Assembly: GCF_019633745.1 (NCBI RefSeq)
Contig: NZ_CP037968.1
Location: 2,901,922 to 2,965,921, forward strand
DNA length: 64,000 nt
From: Methanofollis formosanus
GTDB lineage: Archaea > Halobacteriota > Methanomicrobia > Methanomicrobiales > Methanofollaceae
Direction: 5' to 3'
Both the position numbers and the translations under genes were made by a program. Positions within the stretch are counted from its first letter, which is position 1, and each line of letters begins with the position of its first letter. Shown here piece after piece: positions 16,847 through 25,543 of the stretch. Under the pieces are notes generated by a model, which saw only the letters and a list, made by a program, of their open reading frames with translations, did not search any database and had not been told where the DNA came from.

Positions 16847-18499
16847 GAAAGAACCTGATCCGGCAGAGGTGGCGAACCGCCCGTCGGTGACCGGGGCGAG
16901 GGGCGAACGGGCCCTGACATAGGCCTCCACCGCCTCGATGACCTTGATCCCGGTCCTGAGTTTTCGTTCCTCCGGTATATCGGCGAAGAGGGCATACCCG
17001 TCCCCTCCTCCCGCAATATACTCGTTGACCAGGACGGTGTACACGCCTTCGTCCGCGACCGGCACCCATGCCCCGTCTTTCCAGACCAGCACCGATTGCA
17101 CCCGTGAGCCTTCGCACCGCACTTCCTGGACCGCTTTTTTATCATAGACCGCGGCATAGGCAGGCATCGCAGGGTCAATCACCACCCGCACCCCGCCGAC
17201 CTGGAGGAACCCCGACTCCTGAATGCCCTCGAAGTCGGGGCCAAGGGCCGATGCGCTCATCTCAAACATCCGGCGCACCTCGGTCCCGTTCATGCTGACG
17301 ACCACGACCTCGTTGCCGAACGGAAAGATCTCGGCGAGCATCCCCCGCGTGATCGGGCCTGCCGGGAAGACGCGGTCGCCCCTGATCCCCCCGCTGTTGA
17401 CAACGGCGACCTCGGCCTTGTCGAACCATGCCAGCCAGGCATCGGCGACCAGGTCGCCGAGCGGCATCTCCCGCGTGCGCAGGTGCGCCTTCACGGCGTC
17501 GATCGGCACCGTGCTCTCGCCGATCGCCTCCTGCTCCTGCTTTTCCATCGCCTCCCTGAAGGGCGCGAGATACTCCCTGACCGCCGGGTCGGACCCGACC
17601 GATTCGTCCATCGGCACCGTCTCCCACTGCCAGTCCTCGATCCCGTCGTCGGTTATCGTGCACCTCAGGACACCGAGACACTCGCCCTGACTGCCGTCAT
17701 GGACGATGAGCGTCGTCCACCCGTCCGGGCCGTCGACGCTCTCGCAGACATAGGTGTGGTCATGCCCGCCGACGATGAGATCGATCCCCTCGACCTGCCG
17801 TGCAAGGTCTTCGTCGCAGGCCGCGCCCATATGCGAGAGAGTGACGACGATATCGGCGCCTTCGTCCCTGAGGACCTTCACCTCGTCTCTGGCCGTGCCC
17901 ACATAGTCGGGGTCGACCGCGACGTTCGGGCCGGGGTTGGTGATGAGAGCGAGGTCGGGGGTGATCAGGCCGAAGAGCCCGACCCTGATCCCGTCGACCT
18001 CGACGATTGTAGAGGGCCTGATGACCGCGGCGAGGTCGGCGTCGCCGATCTCGAGGTTGGCCGAGAGGAGCGGGAACCCGGCATGGCGGGTGGCATTCAG
18101 ATAATGTGCCACCCCATAGTCGAACTCGTGGTTGCCCGGGCAGGCCGCGGTATACCCGGCAAGGCTCATGGCCTTCAGTTCTGGTTCGCCGCCATAGGTG
18201 GCGTACAGCGGACCGGTCAGGTCGTCTCCGGCCGAGAGCAGCATCCATCCGTCGACATCTGCTGCGATCGCATCTTTCGCGCTCGCGATCCGCTCGATGC
18301 CCCCGACGCTCGCGCCGGTGTCGTTTGCGTAGGGGAAGATGTGGCCGTGGAGGTCGGCCGTCGTCATGATGGCGATCTCTCGTGGACCTTCATGGGAGAG
18401 GAGCGACGCCGCACCATAGACCGAGAGCGTGAGGAGGCCAACAGCGAGGAGGAGCAGTACGGCCTTCATGCTGGGAGAGAGAGCGGACGGTATTTTCAC
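16823..18499 (-). CDS. Exported 5'-nucleotidase / UDP-sugar-hydrolase family metallophosphoesterase
   Basis: A 558-residue two-domain enzyme. Metal ligands of the N-terminal phosphoesterase domain appear in order: TTADLHGH, SAGDDLTG, CPGNHEFDYG, LSHMG and GGHDHT. The C-terminal nucleotide-binding domain shows NSGGIRGD, FPFGNEVVVV and IAGGGDGY. An N-terminal hydrophobic segment (about 10-32) is a signal peptide or anchor, so it works outside the membrane, scavenging phosphate and nucleosides. Start is M1 (18499) or the internal ATG at 18469. It overlaps DUF2115 convergently and lies 62 bases downstream of the USP-GNAT fusion on the same strand. Confidence 0.9.
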   Translation of the reverse strand: MKIPSALSPSMKAVLLLLAVGLLTLSVYGAASLLSHEGPREIAIMTTADLHGHIFPYANDTGASVGGIERIASAKDAIAADVDGWMLLSAGDDLTGPLYATYGGEPELKAMSLAGYTAACPGNHEFDYGVAHYLNATRHAGFPLLSANLEIGDADLAAVIRPSTIVEVDGIRVGLFGLITPDLALITNPGPNVAVDPDYVGTARDEVKVLRDEGADIVVTLSHMGAACDEDLARQVEGIDLIVGGHDHTYVCESVDGPDGWTTLIVHDGSQGECLGVLRCTITDDGIEDWQWETVPMDESVGSDPAVREYLAPFREAMEKQEQEAIGESTVPIDAVKAHLRTREMPLGDLVADAWLAWFDKAEVAVVNSGGIRGDRVFPAGPITRGMLAEIFPFGNEVVVVSMNGTEVRRMFEMSASALGPDFEGIQESGFLQVGGVRVVIDPAMPAYAAVYDKKAVQEVRCEGSRVQSVLVWKDGAWVPVADEGVYTVLVNEYIAGGGDGYALFADIPEERKLRTGIKVIEAVEAYVRARSPLAPVTDGRFATSAGSGSFSSVVVPA

Positions 18500-18561
18500 C
18501 CTCTACAGTGGGGGAGGCCGGAAAATAATAGTTGGTCTTTTCTCCGGCAGGTGCCGGAGTA

Positions 18562-19854
18562 TTATTCAGGGAGACCGTCGGAGGCCGGGCGCATCATCGG
18601 CCGGACGTTCGCCCCTTCAAGGTCGCCGATGGCGAAGGAGAACCGCGCCCTGATCGAGGAGGGGAGGTCGGATTCGGGGATGGAGACAAAACCATAGTCC
18701 CCGTAAAATTCGACAAGCTGGAGGGTCGAGTGCATGTACAGGTCTTCTCCGCCGCAGGCACCGACCAGCGCTTCGGTGACCTTCCTGGCATACCCCCGGC
18801 CTCGCATCTCCATGGGGGTGAAGACGCCGTCCACCTCCAGACCGTCGGGGTGGCGGCGGCACCTGGCCACTGTCGCGAGCGTCCCCTCCACAAAGAGCCC
18901 GAAGATCCGGTCGGTCGCCGGGTCGGCCGTCTGCCCGTGGTACCCGGTCCAGATATCCTCGGCGAGTGGGAATTCCTCGGGCGCAAGTTCACGTACCTCC
19001 TCGTGGAGGTCGGAGGGCCGGGCAAGGACCAGGACCGAGCACGGCGCCTTCCTGGCGACGGCCAGGGCGGTGCTCCCGATCCGGATGTTCCTGATATAGT
19101 CGGTCCTGCCAAGACGAGGGATGACGATCAGCCCGGCCCCTGCGTCCCTGGCCGTCCTGACGATCTCGTCGGAGGGCCGGCCGGTCCTGAGAAGGGTCCG
19201 CACCTCGATTCCGCAGGACTCCTGGTGACTCTTCAACCTCGCGAGTTCCTCCTCGGCGGCCTGCTCTTCCTCCACGCTATGACCACTCGTGAGCACATGG
19301 AGGAGCACCACCTCATCGGCCCCGAGGGCGGGAAGGAGTGCCGCCGCCTCTCGTGACGGGCGGCCGAAGGCCACCGGGCAGAGGACCGGAGTGTTTCCCG
19401 GACGCTGTCTTTCGGCGCCGTCCCTGGCGATCACCACATGGACCCCTGCCTCCTCCAGCACCCTGGTCGAGACACTCCCGAGAAGAAGCGTGCCGATGAG
19501 TCCGTATCCCTGGGCGCCGACGACGACCGCCGTCGCCTCCTCCTCCCTGGCCGCGGTCAGGACCGCAGTGGCGACCACCCCGTCCCCGGAACGGACAATG
19601 CGGTACCCGACTTCCTTCACTCCGGTCCTCCGGTACGCTTCGGCACACTTTGAGAGCGCCCGTTCCGCCGCTTCCTCGGGCGACTGCAACGACTGACCTG
19701 CGAACCACGGTCGCCCTTCCTCCCCGGGCCCGAGAACATGGAGCAGCGTCACCCGCCCGAGGCGCGGCAGGAGAGGCACCACCGCTCCCGCCTCCTCTGC
19801 GTTCTGAGAAAAATCTGTTGCAAAGACCACCCGATCAAAGAGCCAGGAAACCAT
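18562..19854 (-). CDS. UspA-UspA-GNAT three-domain fusion protein
   Basis: A 430-residue cytoplasmic protein with two consecutive universal-stress domains and an acetyltransferase domain. The first USP (about 5-145) ends VVVGAQGYGLIG...GSVSTRVLEEAGVHVVIA; the second (about 150-285) has LIVIPRLGRTDYIRNIRIGS, a degenerate ATP-loop; the last 130 residues form a GNAT fold with the acetyl-CoA loop MRGRGYARK and the C-terminal LVEFYGDYGF strand. Start ATG 19854 begins right at the USP fold; the longer frame overlaps the divergent nitroreductase promoter. A protein that may sense ATP or stress and acetylate targets is an inference; the substrate is unknown. Confidence 0.87.
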   Translation of the reverse strand: MVSWLFDRVVFATDFSQNAEEAGAVVPLLPRLGRVTLLHVLGPGEEGRPWFAGQSLQSPEEAAERALSKCAEAYRRTGVKEVGYRIVRSGDGVVATAVLTAAREEEATAVVVGAQGYGLIGTLLLGSVSTRVLEEAGVHVVIARDGAERQRPGNTPVLCPVAFGRPSREAAALLPALGADEVVLLHVLTSGHSVEEEQAAEEELARLKSHQESCGIEVRTLLRTGRPSDEIVRTARDAGAGLIVIPRLGRTDYIRNIRIGSTALAVARKAPCSVLVLARPSDLHEEVRELAPEEFPLAEDIWTGYHGQTADPATDRIFGLFVEGTLATVARCRRHPDGLEVDGVFTPMEMRGRGYARKVTEALVGACGGEDLYMHSTLQLVEFYGDYGFVSIPESDLPSSIRARFSFAIGDLEGANVRPMMRPASDGLPE

Positions 19855-19949
19855 AATCCCTCGATACCGGGTGGGGGCCTCTCCGGCTAAATACCCTCTG
19901 GTCTGATCCGGCGCAAATCTTTTCATGCCTGCCCGGTACGGGTGTGCCC

Positions 19950-20693
19950 ATGCAGAGAACAATGAGCCGTACCGGACGTACCTTTCTTGAAGAGACGAAG
20001 TTTGTGTACCTCGCACCGTCAGACCAGGTGCTCGGCAGGCCGCAACCGCCGCTCGAGCGCCCGCATGCCGGGCCGGTGACATCGCTCCCGCCTCCAGAAG
20101 ATGCCGACCTCAGGCCGGTCGACCTGGTCGAGGCGATCGCCCGAAGACGGAGCGTTCGCACCTATGCTCCGGAACCCCTGCCGCTTGCCACCCTCTCGTA
20201 CCTTCTCTGGTGCTCGCAGGGTGTGACCTCGGTCTACAGAGACGCCTGGACCTTCAGGACCGTGCCGTCGGCCGGGGCACGCCACGCTCTGGAGACTTAT
20301 CTCCTCATAAATCAGGTGGAAGGGCTTGCACCGGGGCTGTACCATTATGCAGCCCTCTCACATGGTCTCTCAGAGATCGAAGCCCCTGAGGACGCTGCCG
20401 AAGCCGTCGAGGAGGCGCTGATCAGCCAGCCGATGGTCGGCAACGCCGCCGTCGTCTTCCTCTGGGCGGCCGACATCTCCCGGATGACCTGGCGGTACGG
20501 CGAGCGGGGCTACCGGTACATCTTCATGGACGCCGGGCATGCCTGCCAGAACCTCTATCTTGGTGCCGAAGCCGTCGGGTGCGGGGTCTGTGCCATGGCC
20601 GCCTTCGACGACGACGCCCTCAATGCTCTCCTCGGCCTCGACGGTGAGAGGCTCTTCGCCATCTACGCCGCCGCGGTAGGGCAGAAGGGGTAA
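19950..20693 (+). CDS. SagB-type nitroreductase-family oxidoreductase
   Basis: A 247-residue flavin-dependent nitroreductase-fold protein of the SagB/ThcOx type. FMN-binding elements are RRSVRTYAPEPL near the N-terminus and GHACQNLYLGAEAVGCGVCAM near the C-terminus; PSAGARHALETYLL is the characteristic SagB motif. Such enzymes oxidise azolines in peptide maturation in bacteria, but stand-alone archaeal forms have no known substrate and no cyclodehydratase or precursor peptide is visible here. ATG 19950 is preferred over GTG 19944. It is divergent from the USP-GNAT gene with 95 bases between them. Confidence 0.85.
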   Translation: MQRTMSRTGRTFLEETKFVYLAPSDQVLGRPQPPLERPHAGPVTSLPPPEDADLRPVDLVEAIARRRSVRTYAPEPLPLATLSYLLWCSQGVTSVYRDAWTFRTVPSAGARHALETYLLINQVEGLAPGLYHYAALSHGLSEIEAPEDAAEAVEEALISQPMVGNAAVVFLWAADISRMTWRYGERGYRYIFMDAGHACQNLYLGAEAVGCGVCAMAAFDDDALNALLGLDGERLFAIYAAAVGQKG

Positions 20694-20740
20694 TACTCAT
20701 ACTGTTTTTATTCTGACCGAGTAGCACAAAGTTTCTAACC

Positions 20741-20763
20741 CGTGATGTCATAGCTGAATCACG
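20741..20763. promoter_or_regulatory. Inverted repeat upstream of the ABC-importer operon
   Basis: CGTGAT and ATCACG arms separated by 11 bases, 20 bases before the ATG of the first gene of the operon, downstream of an AT-rich promoter-like segment (TTTTTATTC at 20705). It is a plausible repressor site but unsupported by other copies. Confidence 0.35.
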
Positions 20764-20782
20764 TACATCTGGACTGATACGC

Positions 20783-21268
20783 ATGCGGAAAGTGTTGATC
20801 CTGTTCCTATGCATCTGCCTCACCGGCCTCCCCTGCCTGACCGGTGCCGCCGATGTCGAGCGCACCCTCAGCACCCCGGCACCCGAGGCCGGGAGTGTGG
20901 TGGATGTCACCCTGTCGATTGAGGAGATCGCCGCCGGAGGGGTGGTCGAGCACCTGCCACCCGGTTTCGCCTTTGCAGGGAGCAGTCTCCCGGCCGACCG
21001 GGTGGCGGCCGATGAGGACAGAATCTGTTTTGCCCTGCTCAACGAGACCTCGGTATCCTACCAGATCGTCGCTCCCGAAAAGGGAAGCGGCGAGATCACG
21101 GGAGAATGGTATGACTTCGTCAACCGGCTCAACGGCACCATCCAGCCCTCGCGCATCGGTGTCGACGGGGCGGGGGCCACCGAGACCGCAGGTTCGCCAG
21201 GCCCGGCCCCGGCTCTCCTCATCGCCGTGCTTGCCGGCCTTATCATCGCAAGGGGGCGGCGTCAGTGA
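20783..21268 (+). CDS. Small secreted protein with C-terminal anchor, first gene of ABC-importer operon
   Basis: A 161-residue protein with a cleavable-looking signal peptide (about 1-22), a small beta-rich extracellular domain (LSIEEIAAGGVVEHLPPGF, ISYQIVAPEKGSG-like strands) and a C-terminal hydrophobic helix followed by RGRRQ. The tail SPGPAPALLIAVLAGLIIA-RGRRQ resembles PGF-CTERM-type archaeosortase signals but lacks a clean PGF, so sorting is uncertain. It overlaps the substrate-binding-protein gene by four bases (GTGA), so it probably works with the importer at the cell surface, for example as a ligand-capturing helper. Function unknown. Confidence 0.7.
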   Translation: MRKVLILFLCICLTGLPCLTGAADVERTLSTPAPEAGSVVDVTLSIEEIAAGGVVEHLPPGFAFAGSSLPADRVAADEDRICFALLNETSVSYQIVAPEKGSGEITGEWYDFVNRLNGTIQPSRIGVDGAGATETAGSPGPAPALLIAVLAGLIIARGRRQ

Positions 21269-22452
21269 GAGCAGGGACCTTCACTCTTCTTCTCGTTCTC
21301 CTCCTCCTCACCACCGCGCCGGCGGCCGCCCTCCAGGCCCCGACCGACACGGTCTCTGAAGATGAGTTTGTCAGGATGGTCCTCTCCTTCCTCACCGGTG
21401 GAGAGGACGCCCCTGACCTGGCGACCGTAGAGGGGGCCGCGTCCCACCTCGCCATCCCGTCGAAACAATCGCGGACCGTCACCGACCTCTCCGGCCGGCA
21501 GATCACCCTCGACGGGCCGGTGAAGCGGGTCGTCGTCTTCAACGGGGAGACCCTGGAGACGATGCGGACCCTTGGCGTGGATCCCTCCCTGGTCGTCGGG
21601 GTGGACAAGTACTCCGTAGAGCGGGAGTCCTTCTTCCCCGAGTACCGGGGGACCCCGGTGGTCGGGAGTATCTGGTCCCCCGACTACGAGCAGGTGATCA
21701 CCCTTCAGCCCGACACCGTCTTCCTGTACGCCACCACCAGCAAGGAGTCCTGCGACGAGATCCAGCGAAAACTCGAGGACTCGATCCCTGGCGTGAAGGT
21801 CTTCAGGTTCGACTGCTTCACCCCTGAGACCTATGCCGACGAGGTTCTGGCACTCGGCACGATCTTTGGCAAGGAGACCAGGGCCGAACGCTTCGCCACC
21901 TTTTATACCGGTGCCCTCGAGAACCTCTCGGCCGCCAACGCCGGTGCCCCTGAGGGCGAGCGTCCCACGGTCTATCTGGAGAACTGGAAGGACTACAAAA
22001 CCGGATCGGCCGGGTCAGGATATGAGAAGAAGATCACCCTGGCAGGCGGGAAGAACATCTTCTCAGATCTCCCGACCGACTACCCTGAGGTCGACCCCGA
22101 AGCGGTCATCGCCGCCGATCCTGACGTGATCGTCAAACTCATCGGCGAAGGCGCCTACCCATACGGCGGGTATGCGGACACCGAGAACGAGAAGGTCGCC
22201 GAAGTCTACGACTCCCTCGCCGCGCGGCCGGGGTGGCAGAGCCTCACCGCCGTGAAGGGCGACCGTCTCCACCTCCTCCACAACAACATCTTCGGCGGCC
22301 CGCAGCACTTCATCGGGATGACCTACCTTGCCGAGTGGTACTATCCTGATCTTGCCTCGACCCTCGACCCACAGTCCCTCCACCGCACCTACTTGAAGGA
22401 GTTCCAGCACCTGGACATCGATCCAGCCGACAGGATCTTTGTCTACCCCTGA
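21265..22452 (+). CDS. ABC importer substrate-binding protein (iron complex/cobalamin type)
   Basis: A 395-residue class III (BtuF/FhuD-like) binding protein with signal peptide (1-23), an N-terminal extension of about 55 residues (VSEDEFVRMVLSFLTGG) not found in most relatives, and the two-lobed periplasmic_binding_2 fold beginning at VTDLSGRQITLDGPVKRVVV. The typical LQPDTVFLYAT and DPDVIVKL strands are present. GTG start overlaps the previous gene. The ligand could be a ferric siderophore, haem or a corrinoid; the sequence alone does not decide. Confidence 0.88.
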   Translation: MRAGTFTLLLVLLLLTTAPAAALQAPTDTVSEDEFVRMVLSFLTGGEDAPDLATVEGAASHLAIPSKQSRTVTDLSGRQITLDGPVKRVVVFNGETLETMRTLGVDPSLVVGVDKYSVERESFFPEYRGTPVVGSIWSPDYEQVITLQPDTVFLYATTSKESCDEIQRKLEDSIPGVKVFRFDCFTPETYADEVLALGTIFGKETRAERFATFYTGALENLSAANAGAPEGERPTVYLENWKDYKTGSAGSGYEKKITLAGGKNIFSDLPTDYPEVDPEAVIAADPDVIVKLIGEGAYPYGGYADTENEKVAEVYDSLAARPGWQSLTAVKGDRLHLLHNNIFGGPQHFIGMTYLAEWYYPDLASTLDPQSLHRTYLKEFQHLDIDPADRIFVYP

Positions 22453-22458
22453 TCCCCC

Positions 22459-23514
22459 ATGACACCAGACGCACTCAGGGAAGAAATAGCGGCCGCCCGG
22501 CGTAAAAGGGCGGTCTTCTTTCTCTCCTCCATTCTGGCTCTGTTCGCCCTGATCGGTGTGGCCGTCACCCTCGGGAGCGCTGGGTTCTCGGTCGCCGAGG
22601 CCTATCGCGCCGTCCTCGCCGGACTCTTTCCTGACTTTTTTGAGTCATCAGATCTGGCGAAGACGATCGTCTGGGACTTCCGCCTCCACCGCGTGCTCTT
22701 CGCCGTCGCCGCCGGGTTCGGACTCGCGGTGGCGGGAGTGGTGATGCAGGGGATCCTCAGGAACCCGCTGGCAAGTCCGTTCACCCTGGGCATCGCCTCG
22801 GCCGCCTCGACCGGCGCTTCGGTGGCGATCGTCCTCGGCGCCGGTTTTGTCGGCGGAAGTTATCTCATCGTCGGGAACGCCTTCCTCTTCGCGCTCCTCG
22901 CGGCCTTCATCATCTATGCGATGGCGAGGTACCGGGGAATGGGGGCCACCTCGATGATCCTTGCCGGTATCGCTCTGATGTACCTCTTCTCGGCGGTCAC
23001 CTCGCTGCTGCAGTACCTGGGAACAGCCGACGAACTCCAGGAGGTCGTCTTCTGGATGTTCGGGTCTCTGGATCGGTCGTCCTGGCCGAAACTCGGGATC
23101 GTCACCGCTCTCCTCCTGGTCTGCATGCCCTACCTCGTCTACCGCGCCTGGGACCTCAACGCCCTGGCCGAGGGCGACGAGATCGCCGAGAGCCTCGGCG
23201 TCCCGGTCAACCGCTCGATGACCATCTTCATGTTCATCGCCTCGCTTCTCACCGCGGCGGTGATCTGTTTCACCGGGACGATCGGGTTCATCGGCCTCGT
23301 CGCCCCACACATCACCAGGATGGTGGTGGGCACCGACCACCGGTTCCTCCTCCCGGCCTCCGGACTGGTGGGGGCGCTCCTCCTCCTCGGGGCCGACAGC
23401 CTGGCCAGGACCCTCCTCGCCCCGACAGTCCTGCCGGTCGGGATCATGACCGCTTTCCTGGGTGTCCCGTTCTTCATCTATCTCTTCATGCGCAGGAGGG
23501 ACGCCGGGTGGTGA
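22459..23514 (+). CDS. ABC importer permease, FecCD/BtuC family
   Basis: A 351-residue membrane protein with about ten predicted helices of the FecCD type. Family marks are GVVMQGILRNPLASPFTLGI near residues 93-112, and the coupling-helix region LNALAEGDEIAESLGVPV that contacts the ATPase; GFIGLVAPHITRM follows. It is read six bases after the binding protein stop and its own stop overlaps the ATPase start by seven bases, so all three form one complex. Confidence 0.93.
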   Translation: MTPDALREEIAAARRKRAVFFLSSILALFALIGVAVTLGSAGFSVAEAYRAVLAGLFPDFFESSDLAKTIVWDFRLHRVLFAVAAGFGLAVAGVVMQGILRNPLASPFTLGIASAASTGASVAIVLGAGFVGGSYLIVGNAFLFALLAAFIIYAMARYRGMGATSMILAGIALMYLFSAVTSLLQYLGTADELQEVVFWMFGSLDRSSWPKLGIVTALLLVCMPYLVYRAWDLNALAEGDEIAESLGVPVNRSMTIFMFIASLLTAAVICFTGTIGFIGLVAPHITRMVVGTDHRFLLPASGLVGALLLLGADSLARTLLAPTVLPVGIMTAFLGVPFFIYLFMRRRDAGW

Positions 23515-24287
23515 GGCTTGAGGTGGAAGGCCTCTCCTTCTCGTACCGCGACCGACCGGTCCTCGAAGGGGTCGGGTTTGCTGCGGAGAGCCCGGGAGTG
23601 GTCGGACTCGTCGGCCCGAACGGGTCGGGCAAGACGACGCTGATCAAGTGCATCGACGGGATACTCAGACCAGAGGGAACGGCCCTCCTTGACGGAGCGA
23701 CTGTAGCCTCTCTTCCCAGGCCCGAGGTCGCCAGACGGGTCGCTTATGTCCCGCAGGGGATCACGAACCACTCGCACGCCACCGTCTACGAGACCGTCCT
23801 GATGGGGCGCCGCCCGCACCTCTCCTGGCGGGTGAGCGAGGAGGACGAGGAGGCAGTGGTGAGGGCAATGGAGGCGTTGAAGGTGGAAGCGTTCGCCTTC
23901 AGACGGCTCCGCGACCTCTCCGGCGGGGAGCGGCAGCGGGTGATGGTCGCGCGGGCCCTGGCCCAGGGTTCGCCGCTCATGCTCCTTGACGAACCGACGA
24001 GCGCCCTTGACCTCAGAAACGGGATGGAGGTGATGGAGACGGTCGGCAGGCTTGCCCATGAGGGCGACGGGCGCCTGGTGGTGATGGCCATCCACGACCT
24101 CACCCTCGCCGCCCGTTCGTGCACGATGCTCGTCGTTCTGAAGCACGGCCGGGTCCATGCCAGCGGCCCACCGGCCGAGGTGCTCACCCCCGACCTCATC
24201 GCCGAGGTCTATGGGGTCGAGGCGGCGGTCGAGGAGCGCGACGGGGTGCCCTATATCTTCCCGCTCAGGCCGCGGCCTGACCTTTGA
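23508..24287 (+). CDS. ABC importer ATP-binding protein, FecE/BtuD family
   Basis: A 259-residue ATPase. Walker A is VGPNGSGKTTL, Q-loop lies at YVPQGITNHSHATV, the signature is LSGGERQRVMVARAL and Walker B is PLMLLDEPTSALDL followed by the switch His in AIHDLTLA. Start GTG 23508 has GGAGG at 23495-23499. It energises the importer whose permease gene overlaps its start. Confidence 0.93.
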   Translation: MVRLEVEGLSFSYRDRPVLEGVGFAAESPGVVGLVGPNGSGKTTLIKCIDGILRPEGTALLDGATVASLPRPEVARRVAYVPQGITNHSHATVYETVLMGRRPHLSWRVSEEDEEAVVRAMEALKVEAFAFRRLRDLSGGERQRVMVARALAQGSPLMLLDEPTSALDLRNGMEVMETVGRLAHEGDGRLVVMAIHDLTLAARSCTMLVVLKHGRVHASGPPAEVLTPDLIAEVYGVEAAVEERDGVPYIFPLRPRPDL

Positions 24288-24622
24288 GAGAAAGACGGAG
24301 GATCTGCGCGCCCCCTCACCCTGGCGGTGCGGGAACCCGTGCCCTGCCATGGCATGCCATGGGGCGCTCGGTACCCGGCAAGGGAGGAGCAGAGAGGTCG
24401 GGGATGACATCCCTTTGAAGGTATAATTTGCATTCTATTTTTTGAATCGCAGTCATAATCTCCGGAACATCCCCGAAAAAACACATCAGCCCCAATATTT
24501 GATGAGATCCCCGATCCAGACCCGCATAACTGAAAGAAATCGAATTCTATTTCCTGCATCGGCGCCAACCGCACACTCTGGTATATCATTCCCATGGATG
24601 ACTGCCAGGAGCTTTCAAGCAT
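24288..24622. other. Intergenic region with a 16-bp perfect palindrome
   Basis: No gene is supported. CCATGGCATGCCATGG at 24347-24362 is a perfect palindrome about 60 bases after the ABC ATPase stop and might act as a terminator stem or protein site. The right half is AT-rich and likely holds the promoter of the amidase gene; AGGAG at 24607-24611 is its ribosome site. Confidence 0.4.
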
Positions 24623-25543
24623 ATGCAGCGTTCGTTCCATCAAATACATGACGACAGATGCATCTTTGCCTTCGGCCCCTCCAACAACACGGTGGAGACG
24701 GTCGGACCGGGAAGCATCGTACGATTCAAAACTCTGGACTGTTTTTCCAACCAGATCACCGCAGAAGACCAGTTCGTGACCGGGATCGACTTCTCACGCG
24801 TCAACCCGGCAACCGGCCCGGTGGCTATCGAAGGCGCCGTACGGGGCGACGCCCTCAGGGTGAAGATCCTCGATATCGCCCCCGGGGCCTTCGGGACCAT
24901 CGTCACCGTCCCTGACGCCGGCGTCCTCGGCGCCCTGACGAAACAGGCGACGACCAGACGCTGCCCGGTGAACGAGGGCATCGTCGAGTTCTGTGGCATC
25001 AGGATCCCGGCCCGCCCGATGGTCGGAGTAATCGGCGTCGCCGGAGACGAAGAAGTCTCCTGCGGCAACCCGGGCAGGCACGGCGGCAACCTTGACACCA
25101 CGCTCATCGGTGCCGGCGCAACCCTCTACCTCCCGGTCTTCCATGAGGGCGGCCTGCTCGCGCTCGGCGACGTCCATGCGGTCATGGGCGACGGCGAGGC
25201 CTGCGTCGCCGCCTGCGAGGTGCCGGCCGAGGTCACCGTGGAAGTCGACCTCTGCAAGGATCTCGCCCCGGCCTGGCCGGTCGTCGAGACTGAGGACGCC
25301 TTCTCGATCCTGGTCTCCAACGAGGACCTGGCCGCGGCCTTTGAAGAGGGGTTCGCCTGTGCCGTCCGCGCCCTTGCGAAGGCCAACGACCTCTCCTGGG
25401 AGGACGCCTATATGCTCGCAAGCCTCGTCGTCGACGCCGGAGTGAGCCAGCTCGTCAACCCGAGAAAGACCGTTCGGGTACGTATCCCAAAGACCCACGT
25501 CTCGCTCGGGGCGCTCCTCGAGGCGCTGCATACGGAGGCATAA
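24623..25543 (+). CDS. Acetamidase/formamidase family amidohydrolase
   Basis: A 306-residue FmdA/AmdA-family enzyme that hydrolyses small amides to ammonia and acid (formamide or acetamide are the usual substrates). The family core is visible in GPVAIEGAVRGDALRVKILDI, CGNPGRHGGNLDT and GDVHAVMGDGE, the last containing metal-binding Asp/His. It ends one base before the start of an APC transporter gene, so amide or amine import followed by hydrolysis is likely, possibly as a nitrogen source or to give formate to a hydrogenotrophic methanogen (inference). Confidence 0.88.
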   Translation: MQRSFHQIHDDRCIFAFGPSNNTVETVGPGSIVRFKTLDCFSNQITAEDQFVTGIDFSRVNPATGPVAIEGAVRGDALRVKILDIAPGAFGTIVTVPDAGVLGALTKQATTRRCPVNEGIVEFCGIRIPARPMVGVIGVAGDEEVSCGNPGRHGGNLDTTLIGAGATLYLPVFHEGGLLALGDVHAVMGDGEACVAACEVPAEVTVEVDLCKDLAPAWPVVETEDAFSILVSNEDLAAAFEEGFACAVRALAKANDLSWEDAYMLASLVVDAGVSQLVNPRKTVRVRIPKTHVSLGALLEALHTEA

